16,247 bases of DNA from MGOM01 sp035455265 (GCA_035455265.1 DATIFK010000245.1:1-16247); one strand, 5' to 3'; counted from the stretch's first letter, positions 1-7,522 are shown. The notes: generated by a model from the letters alone, not told the origin. Made by a program: numbers and translations.

Positions 1-1362
1 GCCAAGCCCAGCTGGACGGACGCCTACGACTACTGCTTGCTGCTCGACCATTACGGCGTCGACTGCGATCCAGGTCATCTGGAGCTCAGCCCGCCGCATC
101 CCGGCGGCGGGGGAGGCGTCGGGCCGCATGCCGACTGCACGCCGGACAACGGGCCGGCGGGGTTGCCAACCCCGTTCAACTCGCCCCTGTGGGATTTGTG
201 CCTGACCTCGGAAGGCGATCCCGACTGGTACTTTCCCCAAACGGCCGCCGGCGTGATCGTCGTGCGCGGAAGTATCGACCCCGCCGCCGGCACGGCGACC
301 ATCGATGAGGTTGCCCGCATCCCCGATCCGCCGGCGGTCATGCTCGATGCCATGGCCAGCGAACGCGACGCCCAGCTGCAACGCGGAGCCACCTCGCCGT
401 TCCATTTGCAGCTGGAGACGGCCGACGGCACAGCCCTCGTCTTCGTCCCGGTGATCGACGACACGACCTATCACACCCCGGTTCACTCGCTGTCGTTCTC
501 CATCCTGCTGCCCGACGTCCCCGGAGGCGAAGTTGTTCGGGTCCGGAGCGCCACGGCGGTTATCGGCGAACGGCGCATGAGCGTCTCCCCGCCGGCGATT
601 CGCATCCTCGAGCCCACAGGGTCTGTTCAACCGCCGCTGAGCCTGGCCTGGGAGGCCTCCGACCCGGACGGAGATCCGCTGACCTTCACCGTGCTGTACA
701 CCGCCGATCAGGGCCAGACGTGGCGGGTCGTTGCCGACGGGCTGAACGAGCCGTCCTTCACCCTCGAAGCTGACGCCACGCTGCCGGGAAGTGCGCAAGG
801 CGTGTTCCGCGTTCTGGCCAACGACGGTTTCCTCACCGCCAGCGACGACAGCGGGCCGGTCTACCAGCTCCCCAATCGCGCGCCGCAGGTGACGATCTTG
901 GGCCCGGCGGACGGGTTGGTCGTCCCCCTGAACGGCGTCGTCCACCTCCTGGGCAGCGCCACCGATGAAGAGGACGGGCCGCTCGACCCGTCCCAATTGA
1001 CATGGTCGTCGGACCGGGATGGCATGCTCGGCGCGGGGGCTTCGCTCTTGGTGCGGACCCTCTCGGCGGGAGACCGCACGCTGACTCTTTCAGCGACGGA
1101 CAGTGACGGGAACACTTCCTCGGCGCAAGTCCATCTCACGGTGGACGCGTCGGTCGTGCGATGGTTGCCGGGGGAGGAGGAACAGGCAGCCCTGGCCACC
1201 GTACTGGAGGCGGCGAGCGGCCCCGCCGTGCCGGGGGAAACGCCTCCTCGCCGCCAGCTCTCTGGGTTGGTCGGACCGGCAATCCTCGCGGGCCTGGCCC
1301 TCCTGGCACTCGCCGGCGTCGGCCTGTTGGTGTACGGCCTGCGGCGGCGTGGCGCTCGCTGA
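1..1362 (+). CDS. C-terminal part of a secreted, membrane-anchored multidomain protein (5' end outside window)
   Basis: The frame is open from base 1, so the start lies upstream and 453 residues are visible. The first residues (KPSWTDAYDYCLLLDHYG) resemble the segment that closes the catalytic domain in some secreted bacterial zinc metallopeptidases, but no HExxH motif is in view, so a peptidase role is only an inference. After a linker rich in Gly/Pro there are beta-rich modules; residues about 210-390 look like two Ig/cadherin/PKD-like repeats (ASDPDGDPLTF, GSATDEEDGPLDPSQLTW, LSATDSDGNTSSAQVHLTV). The end is a hydrophobic helix at about 423-446 followed by GLRRRGAR, a stop-transfer anchor that would hold the protein outside the cell. 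It is co-directional with the next gene, which follows after about 40 bases. Confidence 0.8.
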   Translation, partial: AKPSWTDAYDYCLLLDHYGVDCDPGHLELSPPHPGGGGGVGPHADCTPDNGPAGLPTPFNSPLWDLCLTSEGDPDWYFPQTAAGVIVVRGSIDPAAGTATIDEVARIPDPPAVMLDAMASERDAQLQRGATSPFHLQLETADGTALVFVPVIDDTTYHTPVHSLSFSILLPDVPGGEVVRVRSATAVIGERRMSVSPPAIRILEPTGSVQPPLSLAWEASDPDGDPLTFTVLYTADQGQTWRVVADGLNEPSFTLEADATLPGSAQGVFRVLANDGFLTASDDSGPVYQLPNRAPQVTILGPADGLVVPLNGVVHLLGSATDEEDGPLDPSQLTWSSDRDGMLGAGASLLVRTLSAGDRTLTLSATDSDGNTSSAQVHLTVDASVVRWLPGEEEQAALATVLEAASGPAVPGETPPRRQLSGLVGPAILAGLALLALAGVGLLVYGLRRRGAR

Positions 1363-1401
1363 CCACCGTGCCCCCAAGCCCTCATGGGAGACGCGGCCGC
1401 C

Positions 1402-1800
1402 ATGGAACCTCGACTGAGCTTCGTGACCCTCGGAGTCGCCGACCTCGAACGGTCGACTCGCTTCTACGAGGAGGTGCTCGGCCTACCCCGCCTGGAGACG
1501 CCTCCCGGCGTGGCCTTCTTCGAGATGGGAAAGACCTGGCTGTCGTTGTACCCGCGCGTCGACCTGGCTGCGGACGCAGACGTGTCTCCGGAAGGCTCCG
1601 GCTTCCCCGGGTTCACTCTGGCCCACAATGTACGCTCGCCGGAAGCGGTGGATGCGCTCTTGAAACACGTCGGCGAATCCGGCGGCCGGATTGTGCGGGC
1701 CGGACGCCGGGCGGATTGGGGCGGCTACACGGGATACTTCGCCGATCCGGATGGATTCTTGTGGGAAGTAGCGTGGAACCCGAACTTCCCGCACACATGA
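1402..1800 (+). CDS. VOC-superfamily (glyoxalase/bleomycin-resistance fold) protein
   Basis: A 132-residue single VOC unit of the usual length. It opens with the family pattern LGVADLERSTRFYEEVLGL (paired beta-alpha-beta module) and ends with YFADPDGFLWEVAW, which carries the usual C-terminal Glu ligand (Glu122). His75 in the middle strand is a candidate metal ligand. Members include glyoxalases, dioxygenases, fosfomycin- and bleomycin-type resistance proteins, and many unassigned proteins; nothing here fixes the substrate. An ATG at 1384 is in frame, but the ATG at 1402 has GGGAG about 11 bases upstream and begins right at the conserved fold, so it is preferred. The protein is predicted to be cytoplasmic. 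Confidence 0.85.
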   Translation: MEPRLSFVTLGVADLERSTRFYEEVLGLPRLETPPGVAFFEMGKTWLSLYPRVDLAADADVSPEGSGFPGFTLAHNVRSPEAVDALLKHVGESGGRIVRAGRRADWGGYTGYFADPDGFLWEVAWNPNFPHT

Positions 1801-1811
1801 CATTGGCTTTG

Positions 1812-1905
1812 ATGGACTCGCCCTCACCCTAACCCTCTCCCTCCGGGAGAGGGAATTCGGACTCCCTCTCCCGGAGGGAGAGGGCCGGGGTGAGGGCGAG
1901 TCCAT
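1812..1905. repeat. Nested palindromic dispersed repeat (MITE/REP-like)
   Basis: The ends ATGGACTCGCCCTCACCC and GGGTGAGGGCGAGTCCAT are perfect inverted copies. Each half also holds its own hairpin (CCCTCTCCC against GGGAGAGGG), so the whole can fold as a cruciform or as two hairpins in tandem. Repeats of the CCCTCACCCTAACCCTCTCCC type are known as scattered intergenic elements in many bacterial genomes. It lies between the VOC gene stop and the lipA promoter and could end transcription from the VOC side. No transposase or clear target duplication is visible. Confidence 0.8.
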
Positions 1906-1922
1906 CGGCCGGCGCGCCGCGG

Positions 1923-1928
1923 TAGAAT
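1923..1928 (+). promoter_or_regulatory. -10 box (TAGAAT) of lipA, leaderless or nearly so
   Basis: TAGAAT lies only 9 bases before the lipA ATG, so transcription would start at or within a base or two of the start codon. No Shine-Dalgarno sequence precedes the ATG. The -35 region falls on the edge of the palindromic repeat and is not a good match. Confidence 0.5.
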
Positions 1929-1937
1929 GACCCCGAC

Positions 1938-2867
1938 ATGCCTGACTCCGAAGCCGTGAAGGACACTTCTCCCACCCCGCCCCCGCTCCGACGGCCGGAG
2001 TGGATTCGCGTCCGCGCCCCGGCCGGCGAAACCTACGAGTGGCTGCGCGGACTCATGCGCAGCCAGTCCCTGCACACCGTCTGCGAGGAGGCGCGCTGCC
2101 CCAACGTTGGAGAATGCTGGGGCGCCGGCACCGCCACCTTCCTGATGATGGGCGACACCTGCACCCGCTCGTGCGGCTTCTGCGACATCAAGACCGGCCG
2201 CCCGGCGCCGCTCGATTGGCTCGAGCCGGAGCGCGTCGCCCAGGCCGTGCACTCGATGAACTTGCGCCACGCCGTCATCACCAGCGTCAACCGGGATGAG
2301 CGCAAGGACGGCGGCGCGCCGATCATCGCCATGGTCATCCGGCGCATCCGCCAGCTCCAACCCGGCTGCTCGATCGAGGTGCTCATCCCCGACTTCAAGG
2401 GCTCGATCGACGCGCTGCGCATCGTCATGGACGCCCGCCCGGAGATCCTCAATCACAACGTCGAGACCGTGCCGCGGCTGTTCCGCAAGGTGCAGCCGCA
2501 GGACCGCTACGAGTGGGCCGAAGCCACGCTCTCCAACGCCAAACGGCTCGACCCCGACGTCCTGACGAAATCCGGCATCATGGTCGGGCTCGGCGAGACG
2601 ATGGATGAAATCCAGGCGACGATGCGCGACCTGCGTTCCTGGGGAGTCGAGATCCTGACCATCGGCCAGTATCTGCAGCCCTCCAGGCAGCATCTGTCCA
2701 TCGAACGCTACTACACGCCCGACGAGTTCGCCCAGCTCAAGGACTACGGCTTGCAGATCGGCTTCCGCTGGGTGGAAAGCGGCCCGCTGGTTCGGTCGTC
2801 GTACCACGCCGAGCAACAGGTGCGCGCCTTGAGCGCCGTCCACCGCCAGCTGTACTCGCCGGCCTGA
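1938..2867 (+). CDS. lipA: Lipoyl synthase (radical SAM)
   Basis: This enzyme inserts two sulfurs into protein-bound octanoyl groups to make lipoyl cofactors on 2-oxoacid dehydrogenases and the glycine cleavage H protein. All family marks are visible in 309 residues, the normal length. The auxiliary cluster motif CEEARCPNVGEC gives Cys49, Cys54 and Cys60. The radical-SAM motif CTRSCGFC gives Cys75, Cys79 and Cys82. The C-terminal RSSY (286-289) supplies the serine ligand of the auxiliary cluster. The start at 1938 keeps the conserved N-terminal segment and lies 9 bases from a TAGAAT box. No lipB, lplA or gcvH gene is next to it in this window, so the octanoyl donor must come from elsewhere. 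Confidence 0.97.
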   Translation: MPDSEAVKDTSPTPPPLRRPEWIRVRAPAGETYEWLRGLMRSQSLHTVCEEARCPNVGECWGAGTATFLMMGDTCTRSCGFCDIKTGRPAPLDWLEPERVAQAVHSMNLRHAVITSVNRDERKDGGAPIIAMVIRRIRQLQPGCSIEVLIPDFKGSIDALRIVMDARPEILNHNVETVPRLFRKVQPQDRYEWAEATLSNAKRLDPDVLTKSGIMVGLGETMDEIQATMRDLRSWGVEILTIGQYLQPSRQHLSIERYYTPDEFAQLKDYGLQIGFRWVESGPLVRSSYHAEQQVRALSAVHRQLYSPA

Positions 2868-2896
2868 GCCGGAGCTTCCCTTCCTCGTTCGACTGG

Positions 2897-2902
2897 TAGA
2901 AT
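2897..2902 (+). promoter_or_regulatory. Extended -10 box (TGGTAGAAT) before the PsbP-like lipoprotein gene
   Basis: TAGAAT is preceded by TG at the extended -10 position. It lies 48 bases before the ATG, and a strong GGGGAGG ribosome site (2937-2943) is set 7 bases before that start. The -35 is weak, as is usual with extended -10 promoters. Confidence 0.45.
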
Positions 2903-2950
2903 GCGGGCTCCCCTTCGGCCATTCCGCCGCTGGGGCGGGGAGGTCATCGC

Positions 2951-3589
2951 ATGAATCTGTCTGTTCGTTGGCTATGGATCGCCGCGCTCGTCCTGGCGGC
3001 GTGCAGCCCGGCGGCCACCGTCAGCCCGACGGCCGTGTCGACGGCGGAGCCCACCGAGTCTCCGGCCGCCTCGGCAATGCCGACCGACGTTCTTCCGACC
3101 GCGACGGTCGCGCCGGCGCTCTCGTTCGAACCGGCCACCTACACGGATTCGGAAGCCGGCTTCGCCTTCGAGTACCCGGCATCGTGGACGGCCGAGGCTC
3201 CAGCGGGAGGGGGTTCGCGCGGTTCCTACGCTCAGTTCACTTCCTGGGCTCATCCGCCGGGCGGCATCACGGAAATCCCCGCCGGCGGGACCGTCCTGCA
3301 AGCGACCGTGCAGTTGTGGGATCCCAAGAACGACCTGCAAGCCTTCCTGGCTCAACGCCAGGGGGCCTGGTCCGCCTCAGGCATCACCATTGTCTCCCAG
3401 GAAGAGCTGGCCCTGCCCGACGGCCGTCCGGCCGCCCGCTTCGTGGTCCAGGGGAGCGACGGCGAGCAGAGCTACTTCTTCTTCACGACTCTGACCGACG
3501 CCTACCTTGTCCTCAGCGGGAACGGCGACATCGCCCTGCTGGCCGAAATCGCCGGGACGCTACGGATGCTGCCGGCTTCGGACTACTGA
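2951..3589 (+). CDS. Lipoprotein with PsbP-like (DUF1795-type) domain
   Basis: A 212-residue protein with a lipoprotein signal: a short basic start, a hydrophobic core and LAAC with Cys18 as the lipidation site. Residues 19-55 are a Ser/Thr/Pro/Ala linker. The rest (about 60-210) begins with the YTDSEAGFAFEYPASWTAE pattern common to PsbP-like domains and continues with beta strands (GTVLQATVQLWD, RFVVQGSDGEQSYFFFTTL). Such domains are common in bacterial lipoproteins and usually have no assigned role. The protein should sit on the outer face of the membrane. Its own promoter and ribosome site suggest a single-gene unit that converges on the next gene. Confidence 0.85.
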   Translation: MNLSVRWLWIAALVLAACSPAATVSPTAVSTAEPTESPAASAMPTDVLPTATVAPALSFEPATYTDSEAGFAFEYPASWTAEAPAGGGSRGSYAQFTSWAHPPGGITEIPAGGTVLQATVQLWDPKNDLQAFLAQRQGAWSASGITIVSQEELALPDGRPAARFVVQGSDGEQSYFFFTTLTDAYLVLSGNGDIALLAEIAGTLRMLPASDY

Positions 3590-3632
3590 CCGGCGGGAGA
3601 CACCCGGCTCCCGCACGTTCCGAAGGATGAAT

Positions 3633-3665
3633 CGTAGGGGCACACCAGGCTAGCGTGCCCCTACG
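3633..3665. terminator. Hairpin between convergent genes (11-bp perfect stem)
   Basis: CGTAGGGGCAC (3633-3643) and GTGCCCCTACG (3655-3665) are perfect inverted copies around an 11-base loop. There is no U-run, so it may act as a weak bidirectional terminator. The GTAGGGGCAC/GTGCCCCTAC ends also resemble a scattered intergenic inverted repeat seen in other bacterial genomes. Confidence 0.6.
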
Positions 3666-3720
3666 CGTTCTCCCTAGGATCCGAAGGCTCGCGGTTCGGT
3701 GATCGCCGGTCGCCGACCCC

Positions 3721-4584
3721 TCACCACTGGCCGCTGATGGACTTGGTGATGCACTGCCCGGTCAGGCCCGGGCCGGTGCACAGCGTCACCGTCGCCTCGA
3801 AGTCGTTCCCCGTCGGGTCGTAGAGGAAACTGTTGGCATAGATGTACCCGGTATCGCCCGGGTCCAACTGCGGAATGCTGTGGTCGACGGCACAGCCGTT
3901 GCGCTTGTCGAAGACGTCGGTCGTGTCGGACTCGGTCGTGTCGGTGTCCGTGTCCTTGGCCTTGACCTTCCCCGATAGGAACGCCACGTTGCCTGTATTC
4001 ACCACCTTGAAGCCCGGATCCCAGCCGACGCAGCCTTCCATGTAGGAGTAGCTCAACGTGAAGCCCAGGCTGGGCGTCGGCGTCGGAGGCGGCGTGCTCA
4101 CCGGAAGCCGGCTGAGGTCACCCTCGACCGTGACGTAGCGGGTCCACAGCCAGCACGTATGACCCGGCTCACCCGGGACCGCCACGATCACGTATTCCGG
4201 GACGCTGGATTGGCCGACGATATCGAGCGCCGATCCCTTCAGGGCGGTGTAGTCATGGTCGTAGATCGTCCCCGGCCCCGTTCGGCAGTTGGTGTTCTCG
4301 TTGACGCGCGCCACCGGTGACACCGCGGTCGGGCTGGGGGGAATCGTCGGGGTCGCCGAAGGTTCGCCCGGCGGGATGGGAGTCGCGCTCGGCACCGCCG
4401 TGACTTCGGCCGGAGTCGGCAAACCCACCAGTGTGGCCTGCACCTGGGTGGCGAGCGCCGCCAGGGTCTGGGTGGCGGCGCCATCGGAGGAGGGCCCGAG
4501 TAAGCCCAATGGCAGATTGCACGCGCCCAGTGAGGCCGCGACGATAAGGCTGAGGGAAACGGTCGCCAGGCGACGACGAATCAT
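3721..4584 (-). CDS. Lipoprotein with bacterial SH3-like domain and beta-rich C-terminal domain
   Basis: A 287-residue predicted lipoprotein with signal ending LGAC (Cys22). Residues 55-90 are a Pro/Thr/Ser linker. Residues about 91-162 form an SH3-like unit (VARVNENTNCRTGPGTIY, later CWLWTRYVTVEG), with Cys100 and Cys144 placed to form a disulfide. Residues 172-287 are a second beta-rich domain with Cys185, Cys231, Cys269 and Cys278 and an Asp/Thr-rich loop (DTDTDTTESDTTD, 211-223). SH3-like domains of this class often bind cell-wall peptides, but no ligand can be read here. The ATG at 4590 directly abuts GGAGG, whereas the one at 4584 has the right 6-base spacing and is chosen. Confidence 0.85.
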   Translation of the reverse strand: MIRRRLATVSLSLIVAASLGACNLPLGLLGPSSDGAATQTLAALATQVQATLVGLPTPAEVTAVPSATPIPPGEPSATPTIPPSPTAVSPVARVNENTNCRTGPGTIYDHDYTALKGSALDIVGQSSVPEYVIVAVPGEPGHTCWLWTRYVTVEGDLSRLPVSTPPPTPTPSLGFTLSYSYMEGCVGWDPGFKVVNTGNVAFLSGKVKAKDTDTDTTESDTTDVFDKRNGCAVDHSIPQLDPGDTGYIYANSFLYDPTGNDFEATVTLCTGPGLTGQCITKSISGQW

Positions 4585-4608
4585 CAACATCCTCCCGGTG
4601 CCTCGACG

Positions 4609-4614
4609 ATTCTA
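4609..4614 (-). promoter_or_regulatory. -10 box (TAGAAT) of the SH3 lipoprotein gene
   Basis: TAGAAT on the - strand lies 24 bases before the ATG at 4584. The ribosome site GGAGG (4591-4595) fits between them. The -35 hexamer is not clear. Confidence 0.4.
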
Positions 4615-4684
4615 GCGCCGTTCGCCGGGGGCCGCACGCCGCGGAAGCCTCCATGGCTGGACCAGCGCATGCGCCGGTGCAGGC

Positions 4685-4713
4685 TTGCCTGTCCGTCGGG
4701 CCAAGGGTAGAGT
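4685..4713 (+). promoter_or_regulatory. Possible promoter of the thioesterase gene
   Basis: TTGCCT (4685-4690) and TAGAGT (4708-4713) are separated by 17 bases. Each matches the sigma-70 consensus at four of six positions. The gene starts about 60 bases downstream, after a GC-rich stretch that can form a small CGACC/GGTCG hairpin. Confidence 0.35.
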
Positions 4714-4776
4714 TGTACGGGACTCGGCCTGGCCCGCCGCCGACCGGCGGTCGCGACTCACTGCCGCTGCGATACG

Positions 4777-5199
4777 ATGACCACCTTCCGATTCGTCCAC
4801 CCCATCGAAGTCCGCTACGCCGACCTCGACCCGCAGCGCCACGTGAACAACGCCGTCGTGTTCTCCTACCTCGAGGCGGCGCGGGCACGCTATCTCGAAC
4901 ACCTCGGTTTGTGGAACGGCGCCGACTTTGATGAGATTGGCATCATCCTGGCCGAGACCTCTTGCCGCTACCTGGCGCCGATCGTCTACGGCCAGTCGGT
5001 CGAGGTGGCCGTGGCGGTCACGCGGCTGGGCACCAAGAGCCTGACGCAGGACTACGTCATCCGGGATCGTTCCACCGGCGCCGAACTCGCGACCGGGCGC
5101 GCCGTCCTGGTCGCCTACGACTACCGCCAGGGCCTATCGATACCGATCGCGCCGGAGTGGCGGCGTGTGATCGGGGAATTCGAGGGCGGCGAAGAGTAG
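4777..5199 (+). CDS. Acyl-CoA thioesterase, hotdog fold (4HBT/YbgC-like)
   Basis: A 140-residue single hotdog domain, the usual size. The N-terminal VRYADLDPQRHVNNAVVFSYLE carries the family signature; Asp18 matches the catalytic aspartate of 4-hydroxybenzoyl-CoA thioesterase, and His22-Val-Asn-Asn is the usual helix start. The rest has the expected strands (CRYLAPIVYGQSVEVAVAV, TRLGTKSLTQDYVIRD, ATGRAVLVAYD). The enzyme would hydrolyse an acyl-CoA or acyl-ACP thioester in the cytoplasm; chain length cannot be judged. The start fits the family N-terminus, with no clear Shine-Dalgarno sequence. The following gene is in the same direction, but a repeat tract lies between them, so co-transcription is uncertain. 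Confidence 0.9.
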   Translation: MTTFRFVHPIEVRYADLDPQRHVNNAVVFSYLEAARARYLEHLGLWNGADFDEIGIILAETSCRYLAPIVYGQSVEVAVAVTRLGTKSLTQDYVIRDRSTGAELATGRAVLVAYDYRQGLSIPIAPEWRRVIGEFEGGEE

Positions 5200-5237
5200 T
5201 CGTCAGTCGTCAGTTGTCAGTCGTCAGCTATCGGTAC
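5199..5237 (-). repeat. Dispersed GTCAGTY heptamer tract
   Basis: A run of degenerate 7-base units (GTCAGTC, GTCAGTT, GTCAGTC, GTCAGCT) begins at the thioesterase stop codon. Read on the - strand it gives GATAGCTGACGACTG, which recurs at 13905-13923, and the CTGACAACTGACGACTG form recurs at 12951-12967. More degenerate ACCGACCGCTCACC text follows up to 5282. It belongs to a family scattered through the intergenic gaps of this window. Confidence 0.7.
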
Positions 5238-5297
5238 TCCCTGGCTCCCACCTGATCACCGACCGCTCACCTCTGACCGCTCCCAAGGAAGCCACCG

Positions 5298-6299
5298 ATG
5301 TACATCGATGCCAGCCTCACCGCCAGTCCGCTGCGCGACATCGCGAGTCACGCCGCCGCCGCCGAAGCCCTCGGGTTCGACGCCGTCTGGACCAGCGAGA
5401 CCCAGCACGACCCGTTCCTGCCGCTGGCGCTCGTCGCCGAGCACACCCGATCGCTTCACTTCGGCACGGCCGTGGCCATTGGCTTCGCCCGCAGCCCGAC
5501 CGTCCTGGCCCACACCGCGTGGGACCTGGCGGATATGTCCGGTGGGCGCTTCCTTCTGGGCCTGGGAACGCAAGTACGGGCCCACGTCGAGCGCCGCTTC
5601 GGCATGCCCTGGCCGGCCTCGCCGGTGGGCCAATTGCGCGAATACATCGCTGCGCTGCGCGCCGTCTGGGCAGCGTGGCAAAGCGGCGAACGCTTGGACC
5701 AGCGCGGCGAGTACTACAAGTTGACACTGATGACGCCTTTCTTCAGCCCCGGCGCCATCGACCATCCGGCCGTTCCGATCTACATTGCCGGAGTGAATCA
5801 GGCCCTATGCCGCCTGGCGGGCGAGGCGGCCGACGGCCTGCATGTGCACCCGTATCACTCGGTCCGCTATCTGCGCGAGGTGGTGCGCCCGGCGGTGGAT
5901 GAAGGCCGGCGGCGGGCCGGGCGGAGGGAGGACGCCGTCGCCTACGCCGTGTCCGTCTTCGCCGTGACGGACGACGCACAGGCGGAATTCGCCCGGTCCC
6001 AGATCGCCTTCTACGCCTCGACACCGTCGTACCGGGCCGTCATGGCGGCGCACGGCTGGGAGGCCATCGCCGATCAACTGGGGGCGCTGGCGCGCCGAGG
6101 AGCCTGGGGAGAGATGGGCACCTGCATCACGGATGAGATGCTGCAGACCTTCGCTGTCGTGGCCCCGGGCGAGGCCCTGGCCGCCGTTCTGCGAGACCGG
6201 TACCAGGGACTGGCCGACCGCTTGACGCTCTACCTGCCGTTCCGGCCGGGGGAGGACGACGCCTTCTGGCGCCGTCTGATCGAGGGCTTGAAGAGCTGA
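5298..6299 (+). CDS. LLM-class (luciferase-like) flavin/F420-dependent oxidoreductase
   Basis: A 333-residue TIM-barrel protein of the bacterial luciferase superfamily. Visible marks are the N-terminal AAAAEALGFDAVWTSETQHDP, then LHFGTAVAIGFARSPTVLAHTAWDLADMSGGRFLLGLG, the classic strand-loop that shapes the cofactor pocket, and later VPIYIAGVNQALCRLAGEAADGLHVHP. This looks like the subgroup often labelled probable F420-dependent oxidoreductase (TIGR03617-like). Cofactor (F420 or FMN) and substrate cannot be told from the sequence alone. The ATG at 5298 has AAGGA about 9 bases upstream and starts exactly at the first strand (MYIDASL). The protein is cytoplasmic. Confidence 0.9.
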   Translation: MYIDASLTASPLRDIASHAAAAEALGFDAVWTSETQHDPFLPLALVAEHTRSLHFGTAVAIGFARSPTVLAHTAWDLADMSGGRFLLGLGTQVRAHVERRFGMPWPASPVGQLREYIAALRAVWAAWQSGERLDQRGEYYKLTLMTPFFSPGAIDHPAVPIYIAGVNQALCRLAGEAADGLHVHPYHSVRYLREVVRPAVDEGRRRAGRREDAVAYAVSVFAVTDDAQAEFARSQIAFYASTPSYRAVMAAHGWEAIADQLGALARRGAWGEMGTCITDEMLQTFAVVAPGEALAAVLRDRYQGLADRLTLYLPFRPGEDDAFWRRLIEGLKS

Positions 6300-6333
6300 A
6301 CCCGGGCGGAGGGCAACCGTAGCCTGCCCGGAC

Positions 6334-6362
6334 TTGACAGTCGGCCCGACCTGCGGTTAATT
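6334..6362 (+). promoter_or_regulatory. Likely promoter of the 6440-8205 membrane gene set
   Basis: A perfect TTGACA (6334-6339) is followed after 17 bases by TTAATT (6357-6362). It lies in the only gap before three co-directional genes, giving a leader of about 70 bases. The -10 is a weak match. Confidence 0.5.
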
Positions 6363-6439
6363 GTCGCTGGGCAGGCCGCCCGGGGCTGTACCTGTCCGGA
6401 CAAACGCCCGCCCAAGGTCGCCGTTCCGCTCCCGGAACC

Positions 6440-6907
6440 ATGCCGAATACCCCCCTCACCCCTCGCCAGGTTCGCTGGGCTCGCCGTTGGATGACCCTTG
6501 TCCTGCTGGGCCTGCTCATCTTCTTGATCGGGGTGTCTCCTGATTTGATCGGCATGGATCGGAGCCCGGTCGTCGGGTTCGTCCAGGTCGGTGTGTGGCT
6601 GGCGGGCCTGGCGCTTCTGTTGCTGGCAGCCTACCTGACCATTCGCGTCGTCCGCAACGGCCGGCCGCACACGCTGCTGGCGGACGTCGGGGTGCGCCTG
6701 ATCGCCACCGGCTACGTCGTGGCCGCCGCCGCCTCCCTGGCGGACTTCATCGGCATCGGTTCACACACACTGCCCGGGCTGGTCTTCGGCCACCTGCAGG
6801 TCACCGGTCTGATCGTCGGTGTGCTGACCAGCTTGCTGGGTGTCGTGCTCTTCTGGCCGCGGTCGGCTGCGCCTTCCGAGGCGCGCGCCCCGATGGCCGC
6901 TGCCTAG
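6440..6907 (+). CDS. Small integral membrane protein, four predicted helices, unknown function
   Basis: A 155-residue protein that I do not recognise. Hydrophobic segments at about 17-38, 45-70, 80-104 and 112-140 suggest four transmembrane helices, with a basic N-terminus (RQVRWARRW) and a basic loop (RVVRNGRP) that would face the cytoplasm. No catalytic or metal-binding motif is clear. The ATG at 6440 has only a weak GGA upstream. It begins a three-gene set with 21 bases to the next gene, so shared transcription is likely. The hydrophobic pattern and high-GC codon use agree with a real gene. Confidence 0.7.
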   Translation: MPNTPLTPRQVRWARRWMTLVLLGLLIFLIGVSPDLIGMDRSPVVGFVQVGVWLAGLALLLLAAYLTIRVVRNGRPHTLLADVGVRLIATGYVVAAAASLADFIGIGSHTLPGLVFGHLQVTGLIVGVLTSLLGVVLFWPRSAAPSEARAPMAAA

Positions 6908-6928
6908 GCCCGGCTCCCCTTCCTTCTC

Positions 6929-7522
6929 ATGCTGGAAGCGTGGCTCGCCCGCGGATGGCCCGCCATCCTGGTGTGGGGGCTTGTCTTCGCCGGGGACTAC
7001 GCGCTGACGATCGCGGGGGCGCGCCTCTACCGGACGTCCGGCGCGAAGGACCTCCTCGGCTTCGACGGCTCGTACGAACTCACCCCGGTCTATCAATCCG
7101 ATATCGATCGAGAGCGACGTCTCAGTTGGAGATTCATCGTCGCCCTGCTCCTCTCGAGCGGCCTCTTGGGCGGCCTGTGGTGGGTATCGGTGGATCTGGG
7201 ATTCGGGCCGGCGTTGTTCGCTTTCGGAGTCGGCGCCATGCTCCTGCGCGAAGTCCCGGTCTACCTCCGGCATGTGCACAATCTTTGGCTCTTCCGGCAC
7301 CTGGAAGAGCTGCGGGTAGCGCCCGGGTCGCATATCGAGTATCCTCGGTCGTTGGTCTACCGGCTCTCGGCCACCGACATGGCGGTGATGGCGGTGGCCT
7401 GGCTGACCCTGGCGCTTCTCCTCGGCAGCTGGTTCTTCCTGGGGGGCGCCTTCGGCAGCGCCTCGGTGGCCCTTTCCCACGCCCGGCAATCCCAACGCCA
7501 TCGTCCGCCGGAGGCAACATGA
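6929..7522 (+). CDS. Integral membrane protein, four predicted helices, unknown function
   Basis: A 197-residue protein that I do not recognise. Hydrophobic helices lie at about 12-33, 66-86, 91-113 and 148-175. The first helix carries Asp23 in FAGDYALTIAGARLY; a hydrophilic loop (36-64) follows. Between helices three and four there is a charged stretch with several His residues (LRHVHNLWLFRHLEEL, 113-128) that could be amphipathic. No Shine-Dalgarno sequence is evident, which fits translation coupled to the gene 21 bases upstream. Its TGA overlaps the ATG of the next gene (ATGA), a typical coupling arrangement, which ties the double-SH3 lipoprotein to it functionally. Confidence 0.75.
   Translation: MLEAWLARGWPAILVWGLVFAGDYALTIAGARLYRTSGAKDLLGFDGSYELTPVYQSDIDRERRLSWRFIVALLLSSGLLGGLWWVSVDLGFGPALFAFGVGAMLLREVPVYLRHVHNLWLFRHLEELRVAPGSHIEYPRSLVYRLSATDMAVMAVAWLTLALLLGSWFFLGGAFGSASVALSHARQSQRHRPPEAT

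Noticed and set aside
1824..2843. 339-codon open frame on the - strand over lipA
   Set aside because: Antisense shadow of lipA. One end runs through the palindromic repeat, giving the familiar spurious PHPGPLPPGEG peptide.
6595..7518. Upstream extension of the double-SH3 lipoprotein frame
   Set aside because: It overlaps two better membrane-protein frames, while a signal peptide and GGAGG site mark the real start at 7519.
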